From the NCBI GenBank assembly GCA_017447305.1, contig JAFSNY010000038.1:1-45931 (forward strand): DNA of 45,931 nt, in the 5' to 3' direction. Shown here piece after piece: positions 23,113 to 30,543 of the stretch. Under the pieces are notes generated by a model, which was given only the letters and a program-made list of their open reading frames with translations, did not search any database and was not told the DNA's origin. The position numbers and the translations under genes were made by a program. The first letter of the stretch is position 1. Each line of letters opens with the position of its first letter. This DNA comes from Bacilli bacterium (lineage in GTDB: Bacteria; Bacillota_I; Bacilli_A; RFN20; CAG-826).

Positions 23113-24684
23113 ATGGTTGTTTTTTTAGACACTATGCATGTGGTGCTTTCCATCATTTTTGCCGTTGCTGGACTAATTATCGGTGGCCTCATTGTTTTCC
23201 TTATTCCTGTTTTTAGAAAATATCGCGCGGACAACACCGCATCTAAAATTATTCGCGAAGCAGAAATCAAGGCTGAACATATCCAAAAGAACGCTAAGTT
23301 AGATGGTAAACAAGCCGCATTCGAACTCAAGCAAGAAGCTGAAAAAGAAATCAAAGAAAAGAAATCCGAAATCGCTGCCTTAGAAAACAAACTCTCCCAA
23401 AGAGAGCAAGGTATCGATAGAAGAGACGCTGCTCTTATCCAAAAGGAAAATACCCTTGATGAGAAAAGCGAAGCCATTAATCGCCGCACTAAAGAGTTAG
23501 ATAAAAAAGAAGCTGCTCTCCAAACTAAGATTGATGGAATCATCGCTGAACTTGAACAAGTCGCGCAAATGTCTGTTCAAGAAGCAAAAGATGAATTATT
23601 CAAACGCGTAGAAAGTAAGATTTCTAAAGAAATCGCTGCCTTCATCAAAAACAAAGAAGAAGAAGCGAAAGAACAAAGCGATGAAAAAGCTAAAGAATTA
23701 TTAGGACTTGCACTTTCTAAATACGCACAAGATGTGACAACTGAAAGAACTGTCTCCGTTGTCCCTCTCCCATCTGATGAAATGAAAGGTCGTATCATCG
23801 GTCGTGAAGGTCGTAACATTCGTTCCTTCGAACAATTACTTGGTGTCGATTTGATTATTGATGATACCCCAGAAGTTATCACCATCTCCTGCTTCGACCC
23901 AATTAGAAGAGAAATCGCGAGATTATCTCTTGAAGCCTTAATTAAAGATGGCCGTATTCAACCAGGAAGAATTGAAGAAATTGTTGAAAAATGCCGCAAG
24001 GAAGTTCAAGAATCCATTCATAAAGCGGGACAAGACGCTGCTTTCAAACTTGGCTTACCAAGAATTAACAAAGACTTACTCGACTTTGTCGGTCGCTTAA
24101 AATACCGTACTTCATATGGTCAAAACGCTTTGGATCACTCCATTGAAGTTGCCTATTTATCCGGTATTATGGCCGCTGAACTCGGACTTGATGAAAACCT
24201 CGCTAAACGTGCTGGTCTCCTCCACGATGTCGGTAAAGCTGCTGACTTCGAAATGGATGGCTCCCACGTTGAAATCGGTTCCCGTCTTGCGAAGAAATAT
24301 GGAGAGCCAGAAGTGGTCATCAACGCTATCGAATCTCACCATGGTGATGTTCCTGCTAAATTCATCATCTCTAACATCGTTCAAGCTGCTGACACATTAA
24401 GTGCTGCTCGTCCAGGTGCGAGAAGTGAAATCTTAGAAAACTACATCAAACGTATTGAAAAACTCGAAGAGATTTGTAACTCCTATGAAGGTGTTAGCCA
24501 ATCTTATGCGATGCAATCTGGTCGTGAGCTTCGCGTCATGGTCATCCCTGAAAAAGTTGATGATGTCGGCGCCTATAAGTTAGCGAGAGAAATCAAAGAA
24601 AGAATCGAAAACGAAATGACCTATCCAGGTCAAATTAAAGTTTCAGTCATTAGAGAATATCGTGCGATTGAAACAGCGAAATAG
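23113..24684 (+). CDS. rny: RNase Y, membrane endoribonuclease
   Basis: RNase Y starts bulk mRNA decay in many Bacillota. The 523-residue protein has one N-terminal membrane segment (about 8-34), a long coiled coil (about 45-200), a KH domain with [19 protein letters not shown] and an HD domain with [13 protein letters not shown] and [12 protein letters not shown] (the metal-binding HD pair), then ESHHGD. Length is normal. SD AAAGAGGT is 8 bases upstream. The gene heads rny-ymdB-miaB-ylbF-like, with a structured leader upstream that could allow self-control. Confidence 0.97.
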   Translation: MVVFLDTMHVVLSIIFAVAGLIIGGLIVFLIPVFRKYRADNTASKIIREAEIKAEHIQKNAKLDGKQAAFELKQEAEKEIKEKKSEIAALENKLSQREQGIDRRDAALIQKENTLDEKSEAINRRTKELDKKEAALQTKIDGIIAELEQVAQMSVQEAKDELFKRVESKISKEIAAFIKNKEEEAKEQSDEKAKELLGLALSKYAQDVTTERTVSVVPLPSDEMKGRIIGREGRNIRSFEQLLGVDLIIDDTPEVITISCFDPIRREIARLSLEALIKDGRIQPGRIEEIVEKCRKEVQESIHKAGQDAAFKLGLPRINKDLLDFVGRLKYRTSYGQNALDHSIEVAYLSGIMAAELGLDENLAKRAGLLHDVGKAADFEMDGSHVEIGSRLAKKYGEPEVVINAIESHHGDVPAKFIISNIVQAADTLSAARPGARSEILENYIKRIEKLEEICNSYEGVSQSYAMQSGRELRVMVIPEKVDDVGAYKLAREIKERIENEMTYPGQIKVSVIREYRAIETAK

Positions 24685-24713
24685 ATAGCTTCTATTTCAT
24701 AGAAAGACATGAT

Positions 24714-25499
24714 TTGAAAGTTTTATTTGTTGGAGACATCGTTGGCCGTGTTGGTCGACGCATGGTCAAAGAAAGAGTTCCTTATTACGTTGATAAATAC
24801 AAAATTGATTTTGTCATCGCTAATGGGGAAAATGCCTCTCATGGTAAAGGCTTAACAAAAAACAATTATTATGAACTTATCGATGCTGGAGTTGACGTCA
24901 TTACTTTAGGTAATCACTATAACTCCAAATCGGAAACTGAAAGCTATATCGGGCGAGTGGATAATCTCATTCGTCCGATTAACATTCTCAGTGAATATCC
25001 TGGGGATGGAAGCGCAATATACGACATCGATGGAGTGTCAATTCGCGTCACCAATGTCTTAGGTTCAGCCTTCATTAACGAAAATGTCTCTTCACCGTAT
25101 TTATCGGTGTTAGAAGTGCTTGAAGAAGAACCTGCAACTATCCATATCGTTGACTTCCACGCGGAAGCAACGGGAGAAAAGAAATCATTTGGATACGCTC
25201 TTGATGGGAAAGTTTCCGCTGTTCTTGGAACTCACACCCATATTCAAACAAGAGATTATCAAATCTTCCCGGAAGGAACCGCCTATATTTCCGATGTAGG
25301 AATGTGCGGATTCGCTGATGGAGTGCTCGGTTTCACCAAAGAATCAGTGATGAATCGTAACCTCTTTGGAGGAACAGGAAAATTCCAACCACCAGATGAA
25401 GGAAGAGGACTATTCTCCGCGGTTGTTATGGATTTTGACGATACGACAGGTAAATGCAAAGAAATATTCCCTATTTATTATTTAGAGGATGAAAAATAA
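24714..25499 (+). CDS. ymdB: YmdB-type metallophosphoesterase
   Basis: YmdB-family enzymes (TIGR00282) are dimetal phosphodiesterases; the B. subtilis member cleaves 2',3'- and 3',5'-cyclic nucleotides and affects biofilm and motility decisions. The 261-residue protein keeps the metal-site motifs FVGDIVGRVGR (Asp8), ANGENASHGKG, TLGNHYN and VDFHAEATGEK and GTHTHIQTRD. The start is a TTG at 24714; no in-frame ATG is available nearby. A small hairpin (TTCTAT/ATAGAA, 24690-24704) lies in the short spacer after rny, with the weak SD AGAAAG overlapping its 3' arm. It shares one base with miaB (TAATG). Confidence 0.92.
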   Translation: MKVLFVGDIVGRVGRRMVKERVPYYVDKYKIDFVIANGENASHGKGLTKNNYYELIDAGVDVITLGNHYNSKSETESYIGRVDNLIRPINILSEYPGDGSAIYDIDGVSIRVTNVLGSAFINENVSSPYLSVLEVLEEEPATIHIVDFHAEATGEKKSFGYALDGKVSAVLGTHTHIQTRDYQIFPEGTAYISDVGMCGFADGVLGFTKESVMNRNLFGGTGKFQPPDEGRGLFSAVVMDFDDTTGKCKEIFPIYYLEDEK

Positions 25500-26938
25500 T
25501 GAAAGAAAAGATTATTAATAAGCCAGATATGGTAAAAGCCCGTAATCGTCATTCGGGAATGCCAGACATCGTTTATTTAGAGGATTCTGCGTCCGCTTTT
25601 CTTTTAGAATACGCGAAAGATAAGAAATACTTTATCAGAACCTATGGCTGTCAAGCTAATGTCAGAGATGAAGAATCGATGAGAGGAATGCTTGAAGGAG
25701 TGGGCTTTAGTAAAGTTGAAAAAGAAGCAGAAGCGGATATCATCATCCTTAATACATGCGCGGTTAGAGAAAACGCAGAAGATAAGGTCTATGGTGAAAT
25801 TGGTAATCTTAAAGGATTAAAACAAAAGAAAAAAGATTTAATTATCGTCTTATGTGGATGTATCCCAGAAGAGCCAGAAATCTTAGAAAGAATTCTAAAC
25901 GTTTATCCATATGTTAATCTTATTTTTGGCACCCATGAAGTTTATAAACTCCTTAACTTCATCGAATATGTCGCTAAGCACAAAGAAAGACTCGTTGCTG
26001 TCGAATCAAAAGATGGCGAGGTATATGAAGGTCTTCCAGTGAGAAGAACTTCCTCGCATAAAGCTTTTGTTAATATCATTTATGGCTGTAATAAATTCTG
26101 TACCTACTGCATCGTTCCTTACACTAGAGGAAAAGAAAGAAGCAGAAGGTTTGATGATGTTTTATTAGAATGCAAAGAATTAATTGATCAAGGATATAAA
26201 GAAATCACTCTTCTAGGTCAAAACGTCAATGCTTATGGAAAAGATCTCGATGAGGGTAAAGACTTCGCTGATTTATTAGAAGCGGTGGCAAAACTTGGTA
26301 TCCCTCGCTTAAGATTTACAACTTCTCACCCATGGGATTTCACTTCTAAAATGATTGATATTATCGCAAAATGCGATAATATCATGAAATTTATCCATCT
26401 TCCTGTTCAATCAGGTTCTGATGATATCTTAAAGAAAATGGGAAGAAGATATACCTCTAAAGATTACATTAATCTTGTTAATGAAATGAAAAAGAAGATT
26501 TCAGGATTAGGATTATCCACAGATATTATAGTTGGCTTCCCTAATGAAAGTGACGAAGACTTCCAAAAGACTTTAGATCTCGTCGATGAAGTCAAATATG
26601 ATTCAGCCTTCACCTTCATCTATTCTCCAAGAAGAGGCACTCCTGCTGCGAAGATGGAAGACGCTATCGATAAAGAAACAAAATCAAGAAGATTTAAAGA
26701 ACTTGTCAAACATCTTGAAGTTAGTGTTTCAGCCTCATCTGAGTCAATGGTTGGTAAAATCTATGACGTTTTAGTGGATGGCGAGTCAAAAAACGATGAT
26801 CAAATGCTTTCTGGATACACCGAATCAAATAAGCTCGTTCACTTCAAAGGAGATATCTCTCTTGTAGGTCAAATTATCAAGGTGAAAATCTTAGAATCTC
26901 ACACCTATTCATTAATCGGAGAAAAAGTCGATGAATGA
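25499..26938 (+). CDS. miaB: MiaB, tRNA 2-methylthio transferase
   Basis: MiaB adds the methylthio group to i6A37 in tRNA using two [4Fe-4S] clusters. The 479-residue protein has the N-terminal MTTase cysteines in TYGCQANVRDEE, NTCAVRENAEDK and LCGCIPE, the radical-SAM CxxxCxxC in GCNKFCTYCIVPYTRG, and a C-terminal TRAM domain. An extra N-terminal extension of about 45 residues comes before the first domain, as in Bacillota MiaB. SD AGAGGAT. The gene ends in TGA, one of the proofs that TGA is a stop. It overlaps the next gene by 8 bases and depends on the SUF system for clusters. Confidence 0.96.
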   Translation: MKEKIINKPDMVKARNRHSGMPDIVYLEDSASAFLLEYAKDKKYFIRTYGCQANVRDEESMRGMLEGVGFSKVEKEAEADIIILNTCAVRENAEDKVYGEIGNLKGLKQKKKDLIIVLCGCIPEEPEILERILNVYPYVNLIFGTHEVYKLLNFIEYVAKHKERLVAVESKDGEVYEGLPVRRTSSHKAFVNIIYGCNKFCTYCIVPYTRGKERSRRFDDVLLECKELIDQGYKEITLLGQNVNAYGKDLDEGKDFADLLEAVAKLGIPRLRFTTSHPWDFTSKMIDIIAKCDNIMKFIHLPVQSGSDDILKKMGRRYTSKDYINLVNEMKKKISGLGLSTDIIVGFPNESDEDFQKTLDLVDEVKYDSAFTFIYSPRRGTPAAKMEDAIDKETKSRRFKELVKHLEVSVSASSESMVGKIYDVLVDGESKNDDQMLSGYTESNKLVHFKGDISLVGQIIKVKILESHTYSLIGEKVDE

Positions 26939-27212
26939 TGAAGTGATAAAAAAGAGTATTGAGCTTCATGAAGCGATAAAAAACGAACACGTTGTTGCTG
27001 AATTCCTCCGTTTGAAAGAATTGTTCGAAAACGATAAGGAACTTGAACAACTAAGAAAAGAGATCGCTAGGACCGCTCAAAATGGTGACAAAATCAACCA
27101 TGAGAGATTGATGCAAATGTATGATAATCATCCTCTCGTCAGTAACTATTATCAATTAAAGGAAGAAGTTGTTAATCTTCTATCAGATATAAAAGGTATT
27201 CTTACTCTGTAA
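26931..27212 (+). CDS. YlbF/YmcA-family protein (RNase Y specificity factor type)
   Basis: YlbF, YmcA and YaaT of B. subtilis form a complex that steers RNase Y processing. This 93-residue helical protein resembles the family: an N-terminal segment (IELHEAIKNEHVVAEFLRLKE), a central charged helix and a C-terminal NYYQLKEEVVNLLSDIKGIL. It is shorter than YlbF or YmcA (about 145). Location right after miaB matches ymcA, so it may be the YmcA counterpart. Whether it acts alone cannot be told. A weak AT-rich terminator overlaps its stop. Confidence 0.75.
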   Translation: MNDEVIKKSIELHEAIKNEHVVAEFLRLKELFENDKELEQLRKEIARTAQNGDKINHERLMQMYDNHPLVSNYYQLKEEVVNLLSDIKGILTL

Positions 27213-27236
27213 AAAGATTCGAATATCTTTTTATTT
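27211..27236 (+). terminator. Weak terminator after the ylbF-like gene
   Basis: AAAAAGAT (27211-27218) pairs with ATCTTTTT (27225-27232). Only one G-C pair is present, so efficiency is doubtful. Confidence 0.45.
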
Positions 27237-27258
27237 TATTTTGGTCTATTATTATTTC

Positions 27259-28143
27259 ATGCTATATATCATTGTTGGCCCAACATGTTCAGGAAAAACC
27301 ACTCTTGCTTGTCAGTTATCTGATTATTTTGATAACGCAAACATAATCAATATCGATGCCTTCCAAGTTTATAAGGATATGGATGTTGGAACAGCGAAGA
27401 TAAGTAAAGATTCCAAATATTATAAACGTCATCTTCTTTTAGATATTAAATATCCAGATCAAACATATTCAATTAAGGAATTCCAAGAAGATTTTAGAAA
27501 AATTCTAAAAGAGCATGAGAAAGATAAGAATTTTATCGCTGTTGGAGGAAGCGGACTTTATCTTGCTTCGGCGATATATGATTATCATTTTGATGATGAA
27601 AATGTTGAAGTTGATACATCCGATTTAGAAGAGATGGATAACAATCAACTATATCAACTCCTTTTAAAACTCGACCCAATATCTGCGGAAGGTATCCATC
27701 CAAATAATCGTAAAAGGGTTATTCGCGCAATTGTCATTGCTAGAATGGGTAATTTAAAAAGCAATCAAAAAATGGAAGTTAAACAAACTCCTTATATCCC
27801 AAAAGATTCATTCAAAATCTTCTTTATTAATCCAAAACGTGAAGAACTATATCAAAGAATCAACCAAAGAGTTGATGAGATGATAGAACAAGGTCTCATC
27901 GATGAAGTTAAGATGCTTTTAAATAAATATAACTTATCTCTTACATCTTCCCAAGCGATTGGATATAAAGAGATTATTGCCTATCTCAATGATGAATTAA
28001 GCAAAGAAGATGCAATTGAATTAATCAAAAAGAGATCGAGAAATTACGCGAAAAGACAAGTGACATTCTTCAAACATCAATTTGAATGTATTGAAGTAGA
28101 TGACCCAAATAAAGTTTTAGAGATGATTAAAAATGAAAGATGA
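27259..28143 (+). CDS. miaA: MiaA, tRNA dimethylallyltransferase
   Basis: MiaA puts the isopentenyl group on A37, making i6A, the substrate of MiaB encoded just upstream. The protein (294 residues from 27259) has the P-loop VGPTCSGKTTLA, DAFQVYKDMDVGTAK (the Asp and Gln that bind the tRNA base and substrate) and RNYAKRQVTFFKHQF near the C-terminus. The ATG at 27259 is preferred over TTG 27241. No SD is present and a TATTAT (27247-27252) ends 6 bases before the ATG, so a leaderless mRNA is possible. It overlaps tcdA by 11 bases. Confidence 0.95.
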   Translation: MLYIIVGPTCSGKTTLACQLSDYFDNANIINIDAFQVYKDMDVGTAKISKDSKYYKRHLLLDIKYPDQTYSIKEFQEDFRKILKEHEKDKNFIAVGGSGLYLASAIYDYHFDDENVEVDTSDLEEMDNNQLYQLLLKLDPISAEGIHPNNRKRVIRAIVIARMGNLKSNQKMEVKQTPYIPKDSFKIFFINPKREELYQRINQRVDEMIEQGLIDEVKMLLNKYNLSLTSSQAIGYKEIIAYLNDELSKEDAIELIKKRSRNYAKRQVTFFKHQFECIEVDDPNKVLEMIKNER

Positions 28144-28834
28144 GTATTTAGAAAGAACAATCGGTTTAATTGGAAGTGACAATCTCAAACTTATCAAAGA
28201 TAAGAGGATTGCTGTTTTTGGTCTAGGCGGTGTTGGTGGAACCGCTCTTTTAGCGTTAGCGAGAACTGGTTTTGAACATTTCCTAATCGTTGATTTTGAT
28301 GTTGTTTCTCCAAGTAATCTCAATCGTCAAATCTTATACTTCGAAGATGACCTTGGAAAAGACAAAGCTGAATGTGCGAAAAATCATCTTTTAAGAATTG
28401 ATAAAAGTCTCGATGTTTTAACTTTGGAAGTTAAAGTTGATGAAAATATCGACAAAGCATTAGATGAATACAAAATTGATTTCATCATTGACGCTATCGA
28501 CGATGTTTCTGGGAAAGTCGCTTTAGCGAAATATTCATCACATAAAGATATTCCTACCATTATTTCCTTAGGAATGGCGAATCGACTGGACCCTTCTAAG
28601 GTAAATATTGAACGACTCGATAAAACAACGATGGACCCACTTGCGAAAAAAGTCCGTTATGAATTTAAAAAAGAAGGTATAGACACGAAAAAAATCTATG
28701 CTGTCGTTTCTAAAGAAGAAGCTATAAAAGATGGAAATAAACTTAATTCTATCATTACCGTTCCTTCTTCAAGCGGACTTTATATCGCATATTTTGTTCT
28801 TTCTTATTTTATAAATAAAAAAGAAGGTATATGA
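28133..28834 (+). CDS. tcdA: TcdA-like tRNA t6A dehydratase (ThiF/E1 superfamily)
   Basis: TcdA (CsdL/YgdL) uses ATP to cyclise t6A37 to ct6A in tRNA. The 233-residue protein has the E1-like nucleotide-binding VFGLGGVGGTALLALARTG (28-46), DFDVVSPSNLNRQ and IDAIDDVSGKVAL. It is somewhat shorter than the E. coli protein (about 268). Other ThiF-family proteins (ThiF, MoeB) are less likely because no sulfur-carrier gene is nearby and the RTIGLIG start is TcdA-like. It overlaps the end of miaA, so two position-37 modification enzymes are coupled. Confidence 0.85.
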   Translation: MKDEYLERTIGLIGSDNLKLIKDKRIAVFGLGGVGGTALLALARTGFEHFLIVDFDVVSPSNLNRQILYFEDDLGKDKAECAKNHLLRIDKSLDVLTLEVKVDENIDKALDEYKIDFIIDAIDDVSGKVALAKYSSHKDIPTIISLGMANRLDPSKVNIERLDKTTMDPLAKKVRYEFKKEGIDTKKIYAVVSKEEAIKDGNKLNSIITVPSSSGLYIAYFVLSYFINKKEGI

Positions 28835-28871
28835 TTGTTAACAAGAAATATTTTTAGGGGGGACAAAAAAC

Positions 28872-30476
28872 GTGAAAAATATTTATGAAATAGCCAAAAA
28901 AGCTGGTATCAATGAAAAATATGTCATTCCTTATGGAAATGATAAAGCTAAAATTGATATGTCAATCCTTGATGAACTTAAGGATAAGAAAGACGGCAAA
29001 TTAGTTTTAGTGACCGCGATTACTCCAACTAAAGCTGGAGAAGGAAAGACCACAACAAGCATTGCTCTTCAAGATGGTATGGCTTATAACGGAGAAAAAT
29101 CTCTTCTCTGTTTAAGAGAGCCATCCCTTGGTCCAGTCTTTGGTATTAAAGGTGGCGCTACCGGTGGTGGAAAAGCCTCAGTTATTCCAATTAATGACAT
29201 CAATCTTCACTTCACAGGTGATATGCACGCATTAACAAGCTCCATCAACCTTATTGCTGCCATTATTGATAACCACATTTATCAAGGCAACCAATTAGGA
29301 ATCAATCCTGAAAGAGTTGTTTGGAAACGTGCATTAGATATGAATGACCGCGCTCTTAGAAGCGTCACCGTCATGCAAGATGAAAAAAAAGGTACACCAA
29401 GACACGATGAATTCGTCATTACTGTTGCCTCTGAACTCATGGCCATCATGTGTTTATCACTTAATGAAGAAGATTTCATTAACCGCATCAATAACATCAT
29501 CGTTGCTTATACATTTGATGAAAGACCAGTATTCTTAAGGGAATTAAGAATCTCCAAAGCCATTCTCTTACTCATGGAACAAGCTTTAAAACCAAACCTT
29601 GTTCAAACTATGGAAGAAAACCCTGCTTTTATCCATGGTGGACCATTTGCCAATATCGCTCATGGATGTAACTCCTTAATTGCAACTAAACTAGCCCTTA
29701 AATTATCACAAATCGTCATTACCGAGGCTGGCTTCGGTGCGGACTTAGGTGCTGAGAAATTTATGGACATTGCTTGCCAAGTTGGTGGGTTAACTCCTAA
29801 CGCTGTTGTTATGGTCGCAACCATCCGCGCATTAAAACTTCATGGCGGTCAATTATTTGACGAATTAGAAAACGAAAATGTTGAAGCTTTGAAGATTGGT
29901 TTAGCTAACCTCAAACAACATATGGAAAACATCAAAAAGTTTGGTGTTCCTGCGATCGTTTCCATTAATCATTTCGCCTCAGATACTGAAAACGAGACGA
30001 GAGTGTTACGTGAATTCTGCCAAAACGAAGGATATGAAGTGGCATTCTGCTCCGCATTCTTAGATGGCGGCAAAGGCGCTAGTGAACTTGCTCGTAAAGT
30101 TAAAGAAATGCTTGATACCAAAGAGAGTCATTACCACCCACTTTACGACAAAAATAGACCAATAAAAGAAAAGATTGAAACTATTTGTAAAGAGATCTAT
30201 CGCGCTAAGGATGTAGTGTATACACCTGAAGCCGAGGCGCAAATTGAAGAGTTTGCTAAGCTTGGATATGATAAGACCCCAATCTGCATTGCAAAAACTC
30301 CGCAATCATTCTCCGATGATCCAAAGGTCTTAAATACACCTAAAGATTTCGCTATCACCATCCGTGAAGTTAGATTATCCGCAGGTGCAGACTTTATCGT
30401 CCCTCTTACCGGTGCAATCATGACTATGCCAGGTCTTCCAAAGGTTCCAGCCGCGGTCAAAATGGAAGATATATAA
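28872..30476 (+). CDS. fhs: Formate-tetrahydrofolate ligase
   Basis: Fhs makes 10-formyl-THF from formate, THF and ATP for purine and fMet synthesis. The 534-residue protein is a little shorter than the usual 556-560. Motifs: TPTKAGEGKTTTSIAL (ATP loop), LREPSLGPVFGIKGGATGGG, GPFANIAHGCNS and LTGAIMTMPGLPK. The start codon is GTG at 28872, with a strong AGGGGGG SD upstream. A 10-base perfect palindrome TTGTTAACAA (28835-28844) lies right after the tcdA stop. The 29-base repeat starts 2 bases after its stop codon and an attenuator-like hairpin follows. Confidence 0.96.
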   Translation: MKNIYEIAKKAGINEKYVIPYGNDKAKIDMSILDELKDKKDGKLVLVTAITPTKAGEGKTTTSIALQDGMAYNGEKSLLCLREPSLGPVFGIKGGATGGGKASVIPINDINLHFTGDMHALTSSINLIAAIIDNHIYQGNQLGINPERVVWKRALDMNDRALRSVTVMQDEKKGTPRHDEFVITVASELMAIMCLSLNEEDFINRINNIIVAYTFDERPVFLRELRISKAILLLMEQALKPNLVQTMEENPAFIHGGPFANIAHGCNSLIATKLALKLSQIVITEAGFGADLGAEKFMDIACQVGGLTPNAVVMVATIRALKLHGGQLFDELENENVEALKIGLANLKQHMENIKKFGVPAIVSINHFASDTENETRVLREFCQNEGYEVAFCSAFLDGGKGASELARKVKEMLDTKESHYHPLYDKNRPIKEKIETICKEIYRAKDVVYTPEAEAQIEEFAKLGYDKTPICIAKTPQSFSDDPKVLNTPKDFAITIREVRLSAGADFIVPLTGAIMTMPGLPKVPAAVKMEDI

Positions 30477-30478
30477 AA

Positions 30479-30507
30479 AATAATTAAAATTTTTTGACGA
30501 AAAATCG
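30479..30507 (+). repeat. 29-base repeat, copy 2 (between fhs and ABC genes)
   Basis: 28 of 29 bases match copy 1 (21807-21835); the one difference makes TTGACG here (30494-30499). Both copies lie directly at the end of a gene and ahead of a new transcription unit, so a promoter or regulator site is likely. Confidence 0.7.
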
Positions 30508-30512
30508 AAAAA

Positions 30513-30543
30513 TCCTCCTATATACAAGTAGGAGGACTTTTTT
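30513..30543 (+). terminator. Hairpin masking the SD of the ABC genes / terminator of fhs
   Basis: TCCTCCTA (30513-30520) and TAGGAGGA (30529-30536) form a perfect 8-bp stem with an 8-base loop, followed by C and six T that run into the ATG at 30544. The 3' arm is the SD of the ABC gene. It can act as an intrinsic terminator for fhs, as an attenuator, or as a translation block. Confidence 0.75.

Noticed and set aside
22971..23543. 190-codon minus-strand open frame
   Set aside because: It is the complement of the rny coiled-coil region and leader; composition is an artefact of the Lys/Glu-rich sense frame.
25499..26938. TGA read as tryptophan (Mollicute code 4)
   Set aside because: Many genes end in TGA in tight operons (miaB, miaA, nrnA, the exonuclease, the small membrane protein), and Trp is encoded by TGG throughout.
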